DNA of 37,907 nt from NCBI GenBank assembly GCA_902464275.1, contig CABQIK010000017.1, forward strand, positions 1-37,907, in the 5' to 3' direction. The translations under genes were made by a program, and so were the position numbers. Below the pieces are notes generated by a model. That model saw nothing but the letters and a program-made list of their open reading frames with translations. It was not told the origin of the DNA and ran no database searches. Within the stretch, counting starts at the first letter, position 1; the number at the start of each line of letters is the position of its first letter. Below, one piece after another: positions 31,750 to 37,907 of this stretch. Source of the DNA: an uncultured Alphaproteobacteria bacterium (GTDB taxonomy: Bacteria > Pseudomonadota > Alphaproteobacteria > RF32 > CAG-239).

Positions 31750-32409
31750 ATGAGCAAATCATTAATTAGCCAATTTATTTTGCCGGTTATCTTGTTGGGT
31801 TTAAGCATCGGCACCGCTTCCGCTGCTCTGCAATGCGGCACTCAGCCGAGTTGCGCTGATTTAGGTTACAGCAAAGCGTCTTTAACCGGTTGCGCTGATA
31901 TTATTTATTGCCCGTTTGACACCTCATATAAAAAATGCGTCACCCCCAAAAGCGCCGATGATCAATGCGGCGCATACGGCTTAAACAGCTGTCCTGCCAA
32001 TGCAAACTGCGATTATTGCGCCACCGCTTATAAAATTGTCGGATGCGACAGCGGCTATACCTTAACAAACAACACTTGTGTTTGCGCCACCTCCTGCGCC
32101 AACAAAATCAGCCAATCTTCAATTCCCGCAAACGCCACCGCCACAACACAATCTTGCACCGCCTGCGGCGTTGCTTCCAACATTATTGTTGGGTGGAAGT
32201 GCAACACCGGCTACACTCAAATCGGCGCCCGTTGCGAGTTGGCAACCTCTGATTGCGAAAGCGCCGGATTATTATCACAAGCCGTTACTAACGCCAACTG
32301 CGACAGCCACACCATTTATTTAACCAACGGCACGCAAAAAACCTGTTACAGTAATTGCTCCTGCAAAGACGGCTTTACTATTGTCAACAACGCTTGCGTA
32401 GAAGAATAG
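31750..32409 (+). CDS. Secreted cysteine-rich protein
   Basis: 219 residues. A signal peptide (MSKSLISQFILPVILLGLSIGTASA, cut before ALQC) is followed by a mature part with 23 Cys. They come in irregular modules: CGTQPSCADLGYSKASLTGC, C-x2-C pairs (CDYC, CTAC, CVC) and segments ending GYT-x-x-N-N-TC/GYTQIGARC that resemble EGF-like or growth-factor-receptor-type Cys repeats. No metal or catalytic motif. The high Cys count implies oxidative folding in the periplasm or outside. Such proteins in bacteria are usually surface or secreted, and a host-contact role is possible but unproven. GAGGG precedes the start. 40 nt lie between its stop and the methyltransferase gene, which also has no terminator before it. 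Confidence 0.75.
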   Translation: MSKSLISQFILPVILLGLSIGTASAALQCGTQPSCADLGYSKASLTGCADIIYCPFDTSYKKCVTPKSADDQCGAYGLNSCPANANCDYCATAYKIVGCDSGYTLTNNTCVCATSCANKISQSSIPANATATTQSCTACGVASNIIVGWKCNTGYTQIGARCELATSDCESAGLLSQAVTNANCDSHTIYLTNGTQKTCYSNCSCKDGFTIVNNACVEE

Positions 32410-32449
32410 TTTTACTTATCAGGCTCAATGCTTCATAATCGGAACAGCT

Positions 32450-33190
32450 ATGATTGAACATACCAACGATTATTTACTTGATAAAAAAGTTAAAATTTTT
32501 CAACCCGTAAACGGATACCGCGCCTCTTCAGACGCGGTATTGCTTTCGTCTTTGCCGCATAACCTGAAACCCGGCGATAACATTTTAGATGTCGGCTCCG
32601 GCACCGGCGGAATTGCGCTCTGCTTGGCACATCGTTTTCCGCAAAACCCCGTTACCGGGCTTGAAATTCAGCCCGAACTCTGTGAGCTTGCCAATTTCAG
32701 CGCCGAACAAAACGGCTTTACGCAAACAAAATTTTACAACTGCGACATAAAAAGCAAAAATCTGCCGATTGCCAACTGCTCGTTTGCCCACGTAATTTCA
32801 AACCCTCCATATTCCGAGCACGACATGCCCTCGCCCAACCGCAGCAAAGCGCTTGCCCACAATCATAGCGGGCTTGACCTAAACTCATGGATAAATTTTT
32901 GCCTTAAAATGCTAAAACCTTTCGGCCATTTATACCTTATTCACCGCGCCGAGGCTCTGCCGCAAATTTTAACCGCCCTGCACACTAAAGCCGGAGGCCT
33001 TAAAGTCATACCGGTTTATTCAAAACCAGGGCAAAACGCCAAGCGGATTATGCTTATTGCGCAAAAAGATTCCAAATCGCCGGCAAATATTTTGCCGCCG
33101 CTTTATATTTACGACCAAAACTCCGAATACACCCCTGAAGCTCACCGTATTTTGCGGCAGGGAAAATCTTTTTTCGCGATTGACATTTAA
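32450..33190 (+). CDS. trmN6: TrmN6-like adenine N6-methyltransferase
   Basis: 246 residues, class I SAM methyltransferase. SAM-binding motif LDVGSGTGGIALCLA (about 46-60), acidic ribose contact GLEIQPELCELA, and the NPPYSE motif (about 118-123) that marks amino-N methylation of adenine. The N-terminal F-x-P-x-x-G-Y-R-x-S-x-D-A-V-L pattern is that of the TrmN6/YfiC group, which modifies A37 of tRNA-Val. The assignment within the group is by pattern, so the substrate could differ. It lies between the Cys-rich gene and the LprI-like gene, same strand. Confidence 0.85.
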   Translation: MIEHTNDYLLDKKVKIFQPVNGYRASSDAVLLSSLPHNLKPGDNILDVGSGTGGIALCLAHRFPQNPVTGLEIQPELCELANFSAEQNGFTQTKFYNCDIKSKNLPIANCSFAHVISNPPYSEHDMPSPNRSKALAHNHSGLDLNSWINFCLKMLKPFGHLYLIHRAEALPQILTALHTKAGGLKVIPVYSKPGQNAKRIMLIAQKDSKSPANILPPLYIYDQNSEYTPEAHRILRQGKSFFAIDI

Positions 33191-33249
33191 AAAAGATAAA
33201 CATAAAATACTTAAATATTATAACGGCTCAAATGCTAAGGATAAAAATC

Positions 33250-33690
33250 ATGTTCAAAAAAACATTTTTCAGTTTGCTTTTCTGCTCCGCGGCTTTCAGC
33301 GCTCACGCCGCCTCGCCCGAATATGAAAATTGCTACAAAGCGGCTCGCACCGACAATGAAGTTGCCTTATGTATGAAGGCAGAAAACACCCGCTCGCTTA
33401 AAGACATTCAGCAAGTTTACTTAAACCTTGCCAATCATGAAAAAACCAAAGCGTGGAACAACGGCAATGGCTTGGCTTCCGGCAATTTGAAAGATATGTA
33501 CAACAGTTGGCTCGCCTACCGCAACCGCTTTTGCTCGCTTTATCAAAAGGCTTCTGAAGAAACTTTCGGCGATAATGATTTCAACCGCGCCAAATGCTTG
33601 TTTGAATTTAACAACGAACACCTTGAACTTATGAAAAGCGTTATTTTCAAGGCCAACAGCGGCGGCGAAGAAAGCGCTCTTGATGACTAA
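33250..33690 (+). CDS. Secreted LprI/DUF1311-like protein
   Basis: 146 residues from ATG 33250 (MFKKTFFSLLFCSAAFSAHA, then ASPEYENC); AAGGAT precedes this ATG, so it is preferred to ATG 33232. Sec signal peptide, then a small helical domain with four Cys (ENCYKAA, ALCMKAE, NRFCSLYQ, AKCLFEF) and a WLAYRNRFC motif matching the LprI/DUF1311 family. Some members inhibit lysozymes in the periplasm, which would protect peptidoglycan; this is family knowledge, not shown here. It lies 17 nt before the first MCE gene and may share its transcript. Confidence 0.8.
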   Translation: MFKKTFFSLLFCSAAFSAHAASPEYENCYKAARTDNEVALCMKAENTRSLKDIQQVYLNLANHEKTKAWNNGNGLASGNLKDMYNSWLAYRNRFCSLYQKASEETFGDNDFNRAKCLFEFNNEHLELMKSVIFKANSGGEESALDD

Positions 33691-33707
33691 CCCGCGGAGT
33701 TACAAAA

Positions 33708-34232
33708 GTGCAGGATAAATTTTCATGGGAAGAAGCCAAAGCCTTTAATTTCGGGCTGTTAACACTGCTGGTTTTCGGCGGATTGTTCTTTTTTATGGCT
33801 TTTTCCAAGCACGATTACAAAAATTCCGAACAACAAACCTATGTTGTAACCGCCTCGTTCGGGCGAACCGACGGCCTTTTGGTCGGCGATAAAGTTCGTA
33901 TGTCGGGCGTCACCATTGGCCGCGTTGCGGGAGCCAAACTCGGCCCTGATTTTAACGCCGTTTTAAGCCTTGAAATCAACGACAATGTAAAAATTCCCGA
34001 TGACAGCAGCGCCTCTATTGTCAGCTCGGGTTTAATGGGAAACAAATACATTGAAATTGAAGCCGGCGGCTCTGAAGATTATATTCCGGCCGGCGGTGAG
34101 TTTGAATATACGCAAGACGCCATGGTGTTAGAAGAGTTATTAGACCGCATTGTTGCCATGGGCAAAGCCAAGCAAAACAAATCAGAGCAGGCCGAACTTT
34201 CACAATTTGAGGAGAATATGCCAGATGAATAA
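33708..34232 (+). CDS. MCE-domain protein (MlaD-like), first of a tandem pair
   Basis: 174 residues, GTG start at 33708 (cGCGGAG precedes it). A single N-terminal membrane helix (about 14-32) is followed by one MCE domain (about 43-130; VTASFGRTDGLLVGDKVRMSGVTIGRV ... GLMGNKYIEIEAG). MlaD proteins sit in the inner membrane as hexameric rings and pass phospholipid between membranes with MlaFEB. No MlaE/F is in this window. It overlaps the second MCE gene by 8 nt, so both are translated together. The C-terminus is helical and Gln/Glu-rich. Confidence 0.85.
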   Translation: MQDKFSWEEAKAFNFGLLTLLVFGGLFFFMAFSKHDYKNSEQQTYVVTASFGRTDGLLVGDKVRMSGVTIGRVAGAKLGPDFNAVLSLEINDNVKIPDDSSASIVSSGLMGNKYIEIEAGGSEDYIPAGGEFEYTQDAMVLEELLDRIVAMGKAKQNKSEQAELSQFEENMPDE

Positions 34233-34677
34233 AAAACCGGTTGAAACCATTATGGGCGTAGTTGTTTTAATTATCGCCGTGGTATTTTTGCTTTTTGCTT
34301 ATCGCGTATCTGACTTGCAAGTGGTTAAAGGCTATGAGTTAAACGCCAAATTTTCTAAAGTCGGCGGCTTAAACATCGGCTCCGATGTACGCATTAACGG
34401 CATTAAAGTCGGTACCGTGGTTAAACAAAAGCTTGATAACTCCGACTATTTGGTTGACGTTATTTTAAGCATCGCTCCCGATATTAGATTATCCGATGAC
34501 AGCGAAGTCGCCATTGTCGGCGATGGCTTGGTCGGCGATAAATTTGTTAAAATAACCCCCGGAAAATCAAACAAATATCTTAAAAACGGCGACACATTCG
34601 CCAATACCAAAGACTTTAAAACTTTGGAAGATATGGTCGGTGAAATTATCTTTATGGTGACAGACAATGAAAAATAA
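34225..34677 (+). CDS. mlaD: MCE-domain protein (MlaD-like), second of a tandem pair
   Basis: 150 residues from ATG 34225 (MNKKPVETIMGVVVLIIAVVFLLFAY); GAGGAG lies 10 nt before it, inside the preceding gene, and the longer in-frame start at 34150 lies deep in the first MCE gene. A membrane helix and an MCE domain (about 35-120; LNAKFSKVGGLNIGSDVRINGIKVGTV ... GDGLVGDKFVKI) are followed by LEDMVGEIIFMV, the short hydrophobic C-terminus typical of MlaD. This and the first copy are diverged paralogues. Stop overlaps the DUF2155 start by 11 nt. Confidence 0.87.
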   Translation: MNKKPVETIMGVVVLIIAVVFLLFAYRVSDLQVVKGYELNAKFSKVGGLNIGSDVRINGIKVGTVVKQKLDNSDYLVDVILSIAPDIRLSDDSEVAIVGDGLVGDKFVKITPGKSNKYLKNGDTFANTKDFKTLEDMVGEIIFMVTDNEK

Positions 34678-35479
34678 ATACCTGTTTACATGGCTTTCCG
34701 CCGCTCTTTTAAGCGCAAGCTCAGTTTATGCCGCAGAAGTTGATACCAACATGGCGCAAATGCAGGCCATGGATAAAATTACCGGCAAAGTCAACGTGAT
34801 TGAAGTTCCGGTCGGCGGCGAAGTTAAATTCGGCAGTTTCTCAGTGGTGGTTCGTTCCTGCAAAACCAACTCTGAAGATGAAATTCCTGAAAATTTTGCC
34901 TTTGTGGACGTTACCGACAAAAGCTTTGATAAAGACGAGTTCAATATTTTTAAGGGTTGGATGTTTTCATCATCACCGGCCGTCAACGCGGTTGAACACC
35001 CTATTTATGACGTTTGGTTGTTAAAATGTTTTAACGGCGAACCTAAGCCCGAACAACTGCTCTCTGAAGAAGCGCTCGCCGCCCGTGACAACCTGCCGCG
35101 CTTGGCCGATGTTCGCTCTGAACAACAAAAGCTCCAAGAAAACAGCTTTGCTAAAGCCGAACCGGAAAGCAACACCATAGAATTTAAAGATTCTATGTAC
35201 AAAGAAGAAAAACCGGCGGAAGCTTCCAAACCGGAAGAACCGCAAAAAGCTGAAGGCGAGCCTGAAAACCTGCTCAATATTCAAGATTCGTACGAATCCC
35301 CTGAAGAAGAAACAATCACCGTTCCGGCGGAAGAGCTTTCCAAAGCCCTGCAAGCCGAAGAGCAAGCTTTAAAAGAAAAAGCCGCCGAAATCATACCTGA
35401 CAAAGCCCCTGACGATGGCTTTGTTTCTGACGAATTAAGCGCCGCCATTGACGCCGAACTCGCCAAACAAAAAGAATAA
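34667..35479 (+). CDS. DUF2155-domain secreted protein
   Basis: 270 residues. A signal peptide (to about residue 22, VYAAE) is followed by the DUF2155 domain (about 30-125): MDKITGKVNVIEVPVGGEVKFGSF, VVVRSCKT, and FKGWMFSSSPAVNAVEHPIYDVWLLKC, with two conserved Cys. DUF2155 is an alphaproteobacterial family often found next to MlaD, as here, suggesting envelope lipid transport or maturation. The C-terminal half (130-270) is a long acidic Glu/Lys/Pro-rich, probably disordered, extension beyond the usual domain. Coupled to the upstream MCE gene. Confidence 0.87.
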   Translation: MKNKYLFTWLSAALLSASSVYAAEVDTNMAQMQAMDKITGKVNVIEVPVGGEVKFGSFSVVVRSCKTNSEDEIPENFAFVDVTDKSFDKDEFNIFKGWMFSSSPAVNAVEHPIYDVWLLKCFNGEPKPEQLLSEEALAARDNLPRLADVRSEQQKLQENSFAKAEPESNTIEFKDSMYKEEKPAEASKPEEPQKAEGEPENLLNIQDSYESPEEETITVPAEELSKALQAEEQALKEKAAEIIPDKAPDDGFVSDELSAAIDAELAKQKE

Positions 35480-35514
35480 GCCTTTTAAGGCGCAACAAGT
35501 TAACTTTAATTATT

Positions 35515-35751
35515 ATGGACACTAAAACTATACAAACAATTCGGCAACTGATGGAAAAAATCATTCCCGGCTTGCCCCCGACAGATAAATACACAATTTT
35601 ATCTGACCTCTGTTTTGATGACTTCTGCAAAGAACTCTTGAGCAGAGATTTAGAACAGGAATATACCATTTTAATTCCTGCGCTTGAAACCGACCACTGG
35701 AACACAGTCGGTGACATCGTGGATACGGTTGAAAAATACACCCGCGATTAG
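35515..35751 (+). CDS. Acyl-carrier-like protein lacking the phosphopantetheine serine
   Basis: 78 residues that align by eye to an ACP over their length: IRQLMEKIIPG, ILSDLCFDDFCKELLSRDLEQEYTILIP, and TVGDIVDTVEKYTR match the ACP pattern (DLGADSLD...LEEEF...IP...TVGDVVDYIEK). The attachment serine of D-S-L is replaced: DLCFDDF has Asp36 in its place. It therefore cannot carry a 4'-phosphopantetheine arm at the normal site. No good Shine-Dalgarno is visible (start AATTATTATG). It lies 35 nt after the DUF2155 gene, followed by a terminator. Likely a structural or regulatory relative; the ACP similarity itself is by pattern only. Confidence 0.6.
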   Translation: MDTKTIQTIRQLMEKIIPGLPPTDKYTILSDLCFDDFCKELLSRDLEQEYTILIPALETDHWNTVGDIVDTVEKYTRD

Positions 35752-35757
35752 CAAAAA

Positions 35758-35800
35758 AGAACAGAGCCGTCCGCTTAAAAGCCAACCGCTCTGTTTTTTG
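35758..35800. terminator. Bidirectional terminator before rlmB
   Basis: ACAGAGC (35761-35767) and GCTCTGT (35788-35794), with A and T runs on the two sides, between convergent genes. Confidence 0.8.
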
Positions 35801-35816
35801 TTGTTAAGCTTAAAAT

Positions 35817-36584
35817 TTATTTACGCACTGAATTGCTCAAACTCAATTCATACAGTGTAATCGCCGCCGCAGTTGAAACATTCAGACTTTCAACTTTTTC
35901 TGAAATCGGCAGACGCACGGTCAAATCGCACGATTCTTCCACCAAACGGCGCATTCCGGCGCCTTCGCTGCCCATAATCACCGCCCATTTGCCGCTTTTA
36001 TCCATTTTATCAATCGTAGTTTTGGCGTATCCGTCCATACCGACCGTCCAAAATCCGTGCTGTTTAAGCGTTTCAACCGCGCGCACCAAATTAGTCACCC
36101 GCACCACCGGCATAAATTCCATGGTTCCGGCGGCAGCTTTGGCCATTGCTCCGCTTTCCTGCGGCGAATTTTTATCTTGCACAATCAGCGCCAAGGCGCC
36201 AAATGCCGCGCAAGAGCGAATAATTGCCCCGATATTTTGCGGGTCGGTCACCTGATCCAAAATCAGCACCACGCCTTTTTCCAAATTATCTGCACGTTCG
36301 CATAATTCTTCAATGCTCAAACCGGCAAGCGGCGAACAAAACAGAGCCAATCCCTGATGCACCGCCTCTGCCGGCAGCATACGGTCAATTTCTTTTTTAT
36401 CGGCGCTCACCACCGTAATTTGCGGATATTTACGCGAAAACTCCGCCGCATTTTCCGGCGTGCAGACCAGTTTTTCAATTTTGCGCTGCGGATTTTGCAA
36501 TGCCGAAACCACGGCATGACGCCCGTATAAAATTAAACCTTTGGCATCTGCTTTAAGCGGCGCCGCTTTATTAAACTTTTTCAT
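35817..36584 (-). CDS. rlmB: 23S rRNA 2'-O-methyltransferase (RlmB/TrmH family)
   Basis: 255 residues from ATG 36584 (MKKFNKAAPLKADAKG); its start shares one base with the murQ stop and AAAGGTT precedes it, so it is coupled to murQ. A substrate-binding domain (about 20-95; LILYGRHAVVSALQNPQRKI) is followed by a SPOUT methyltransferase domain with the knot motifs LILDQVTDPQNIGAIIRSC, IMGSEGAGMRRLVEESCD and LPISEKVESLNVSTAAAITLYE. RlmB methylates G2251 of 23S rRNA; related family members act on other sites, so the target is inferred. Confidence 0.9.
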   Translation of the reverse strand: MKKFNKAAPLKADAKGLILYGRHAVVSALQNPQRKIEKLVCTPENAAEFSRKYPQITVVSADKKEIDRMLPAEAVHQGLALFCSPLAGLSIEELCERADNLEKGVVLILDQVTDPQNIGAIIRSCAAFGALALIVQDKNSPQESGAMAKAAAGTMEFMPVVRVTNLVRAVETLKQHGFWTVGMDGYAKTTIDKMDKSGKWAVIMGSEGAGMRRLVEESCDLTVRLPISEKVESLNVSTAAAITLYELSLSNSVRK

Positions 36585-37468
36585 TAAATAACCTTTCGTA
36601 AAACTCCGCCGGCTTGTAGCAACAACTTTTGAGCTTCCGGCAAAGAGCAATTTTTAAGCTTCATCACGCAAGCGGCTTTAACACTGTTTTGCGCCTCATG
36701 CAACAGCAATTCCGCCTCTTGCATATCTGTATTGCAAATTTCCGCCACGATTCGGCATCCGCGGTTATGCAGTTTTTCATTCATAATCTGCACATCAATC
36801 ATATAATTTTTATATGTTTTGCCGATTCGTATCATCGCTCCGGTTGAAATCATATTAAGCACCAGTTTTTGCGCCGTGCCTGACTTCATGCGCGATGAAC
36901 CGGTAACAGCCTCTTGCCCCACCTGCGGACAAATAAAAATATCGGCACATTCTTTGATTTTGGCTTCCGGATTTGAAGTCAGCGCCACGGTAACGCACCC
37001 TTTCCGGCGCGCAATCTGCAACGCTTCCAACAAATAGCGCGGATTACCGCTGGCAGAAATTCCGACCACCACGTCATTTTTTTGCGGATTAAACGCCGCC
37101 ATATCCTGCCGCGCAAACTCCGCATTGTCTTCAGCATTTTCAACTGCCGTTAAAAGCGCCTTTTCGCCGCCGGCAATAAAACCTGTAACCATACCTTTCG
37201 GCGCCCCGAAAGTCGGCGGACACTCTGAAGCGTCCAACACGCCGAGTCTTCCGCTTGTTCCGGCTCCGAAATAAGCGAGCCTTCCGCCGCTTAAAAACGA
37301 TTCTGCCACCGCGTTTATGGCTTTTCCTATCGGTTCAAGCTGCGTTTCAACCGCCAAAGCCACTTTTTTATCTTCGTTATTAATGGCGCGGGCAATTTCA
37401 TACGGGCTCATCAGGTCAATATTTACCGTATCCGGGTTGCTGCGCTCGGTTAAAATAACGTTATCCAT
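36584..37468 (-). CDS. murQ: N-acetylmuramic acid 6-phosphate etherase
   Basis: Cleaves the lactyl ether of MurNAc-6-P to give GlcNAc-6-P and lactate. 294 residues from ATG 37468 (MDNVILTERSNPDTVNID); ACGGAG precedes it. SIS-type sugar-binding core with AYFGAGTSGRLGVLDASECPPTFG (about 65-88; the Glu of SEC is catalytic in the family) and GVSASGNPRY-like GISASG motif. Its product is the substrate of NagA (19298-20479), so with NagB the window encodes MurNAc-6-P to fructose-6-P. It precedes rlmB, with which it is coupled. Confidence 0.95.
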   Translation of the reverse strand: MDNVILTERSNPDTVNIDLMSPYEIARAINNEDKKVALAVETQLEPIGKAINAVAESFLSGGRLAYFGAGTSGRLGVLDASECPPTFGAPKGMVTGFIAGGEKALLTAVENAEDNAEFARQDMAAFNPQKNDVVVGISASGNPRYLLEALQIARRKGCVTVALTSNPEAKIKECADIFICPQVGQEAVTGSSRMKSGTAQKLVLNMISTGAMIRIGKTYKNYMIDVQIMNEKLHNRGCRIVAEICNTDMQEAELLLHEAQNSVKAACVMKLKNCSLPEAQKLLLQAGGVLRKVI

Positions 37469-37542
37469 AAGCAAAACTCCGTTATAAGTTCCTCTAAACC
37501 AACAAAATATGCAAAATAAATTAAGATATTGTGAAAAAAAGG

Positions 37543-37571
37543 TTGACAATCGCGCAAAAATAAGGTTATTT
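37543..37571 (+). promoter_or_regulatory. Promoter of tRNA-Tyr/tRNA-Gly/tuf
   Basis: TTGACA (37543-37548), 17 nt, TTATTT (37566-37571), 47 nt before the first tRNA base. Confidence 0.55.
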
Positions 37572-37618
37572 GCAATTCAGAAGGTAAAAAAGACTAGTTC
37601 TTTTCCCGTCTGCTTGAC

Positions 37619-37704
37619 GGAGGGGTGGCAGAGCGGTCAAATGCAACGGACTGTAAATCCGTCGACTTTTGTCTACGATGGTTCGAATCCATCCCCCTCC
37701 ACCA
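37619..37704 (+). tRNA. tRNA-Tyr (GTA)
   Basis: Acceptor GGAGGGG/CCCCTCC, encoded CCA, long variable arm (class II), anticodon stem CGGA/TCCG closing CTGTAAA, anticodon GTA. 86 nt. Confidence 0.96.
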
Positions 37705-37729
37705 GTTAATTTTCTGATGTCTAGAGTTT

Positions 37730-37803
37730 GCGGGTGTAGCTCAATGGTAGAGCAGAAGCCTTCCAAGCTTATTACGGGGGTTCGATTCCCCTCACCCGCT
37801 CCA
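37730..37803 (+). tRNA. tRNA-Gly (TCC)
   Basis: Acceptor GCGGGTG/CACCCGC, discriminator T, encoded CCA, loop CTTCCAA giving anticodon TCC. It lies directly between tRNA-Tyr and tuf, a conserved order. Confidence 0.96.
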
Positions 37804-37853
37804 AAATCTTTATATCAGAAGTCATCTTAATCTTTTTTAAGGATATAACAACA

Positions 37854-37907
37854 ATGGCAAAAGAGAAATTTGAGCGGAGCAAGCCGCACTGCAATATCGG
37901 AACGATT
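37854..37907 (+). CDS. tuf: Elongation factor Tu, 5' end
   Basis: MAKEKFERSKPHCNIGTI, the first 18 residues of EF-Tu, which delivers aminoacyl-tRNA to the ribosome; the window ends here, just before the GHVDHGKT P-loop. AAGGAT precedes the ATG. It follows tRNA-Tyr and tRNA-Gly, the arrangement seen in many proteobacteria. Confidence 0.97.
   Translation, partial: MAKEKFERSKPHCNIGTI

Noticed and set aside
37566..37766. Minus-strand frame with GGGWIRTIVDKSRR
   Set aside because: Antisense reading of tRNA-Tyr, a common annotation artefact.
1..37907. CRISPR array or diversity-generating retroelement
   Set aside because: No regularly spaced direct repeats and no reverse transcriptase or Cas motif were seen; the 63-bp repeat in the pilin insert has only two units.

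Overview
The window looks like a chromosomal segment of a low-to-medium-GC alphaproteobacterium, possibly host-associated or uncultured. The grounds are a DUF2155 protein in an operon with MCE (MlaD-type) proteins, a lipid A/Kdo block (DUF374 acyltransferase, waaA, lpxK), an XRE regulator with the PNPVDVHVGKRIRLRR-type start seen in alphaproteobacteria, and two Lon-type proteases. Species cannot be named from the sequence alone.

Layout. 1-190: tRNA-Asp and tRNA-Phe with a terminator. 190-4870: a decaying prophage remnant, all on the minus strand. It holds a truncated GH24 lysozyme, a holin-like protein, two diverged copies of a virion-type protein with a nuclease-like domain, and at least four very small membrane or hypothetical ORFs between them. 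tRNA-Asn and tRNA-Cys close it. 5.2-9.1 kb: rpiB-glyA, nfo (convergent), tRNA-Pro, a YwqK/MORN-like protein and an acyl carrier protein. 9.1-11.8 kb: a hypothetical gene, a pilin-like gene with a very long pre-leader, an XRE regulator, and a 540-bp gene-free stretch that folds into nested stems. 11.8-17.4 kb: lon, then divergently DUF374-waaA-lpxK. 17.4-21.3 kb: a YwqK-like lipoprotein, an exported nitroreductase, slyX, nagA-nagB. 21.3-28.5 kb: hipBA, a second pilin-like gene with the same 91-bp leader as the first, an EamA transporter, and a minus-strand group with a tiny Ser/Gly-rich secreted protein, a PilS-like pilin and two TPR proteins. 28.6-35.8 kb: LonB-like protease, a 59-aa protein with strong expression signals, a Cys-rich secreted protein, a TrmN6-like methyltransferase, an LprI-like protein, two tandem MCE genes, DUF2155, and an acyl-carrier-like protein without the serine. 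35.8-37.9 kb: murQ-rlmB, tRNA-Tyr, tRNA-Gly and the first codons of tuf.

How they work together. MurQ, NagA and NagB form a complete route from MurNAc-6-P through GlcNAc-6-P and GlcN-6-P to fructose-6-P, split over two loci. DUF374, WaaA and LpxK serve the outer-membrane lipid A core, and the MCE pair with DUF2155 suggests envelope lipid transport. Three prepilin-like proteins share the same G/RSMVE processing site and hydrophobic helix.

The most unusual signals are: the duplicated leader whose 19-bp hairpin buries the ribosome binding site of a pilin-like gene; the in-frame insertion that gives the other copy an 81-residue pre-leader with an internal repeat; the unexplained structured region beside lon; the paired nuclease-like prophage proteins; and the serine-less ACP-like protein.
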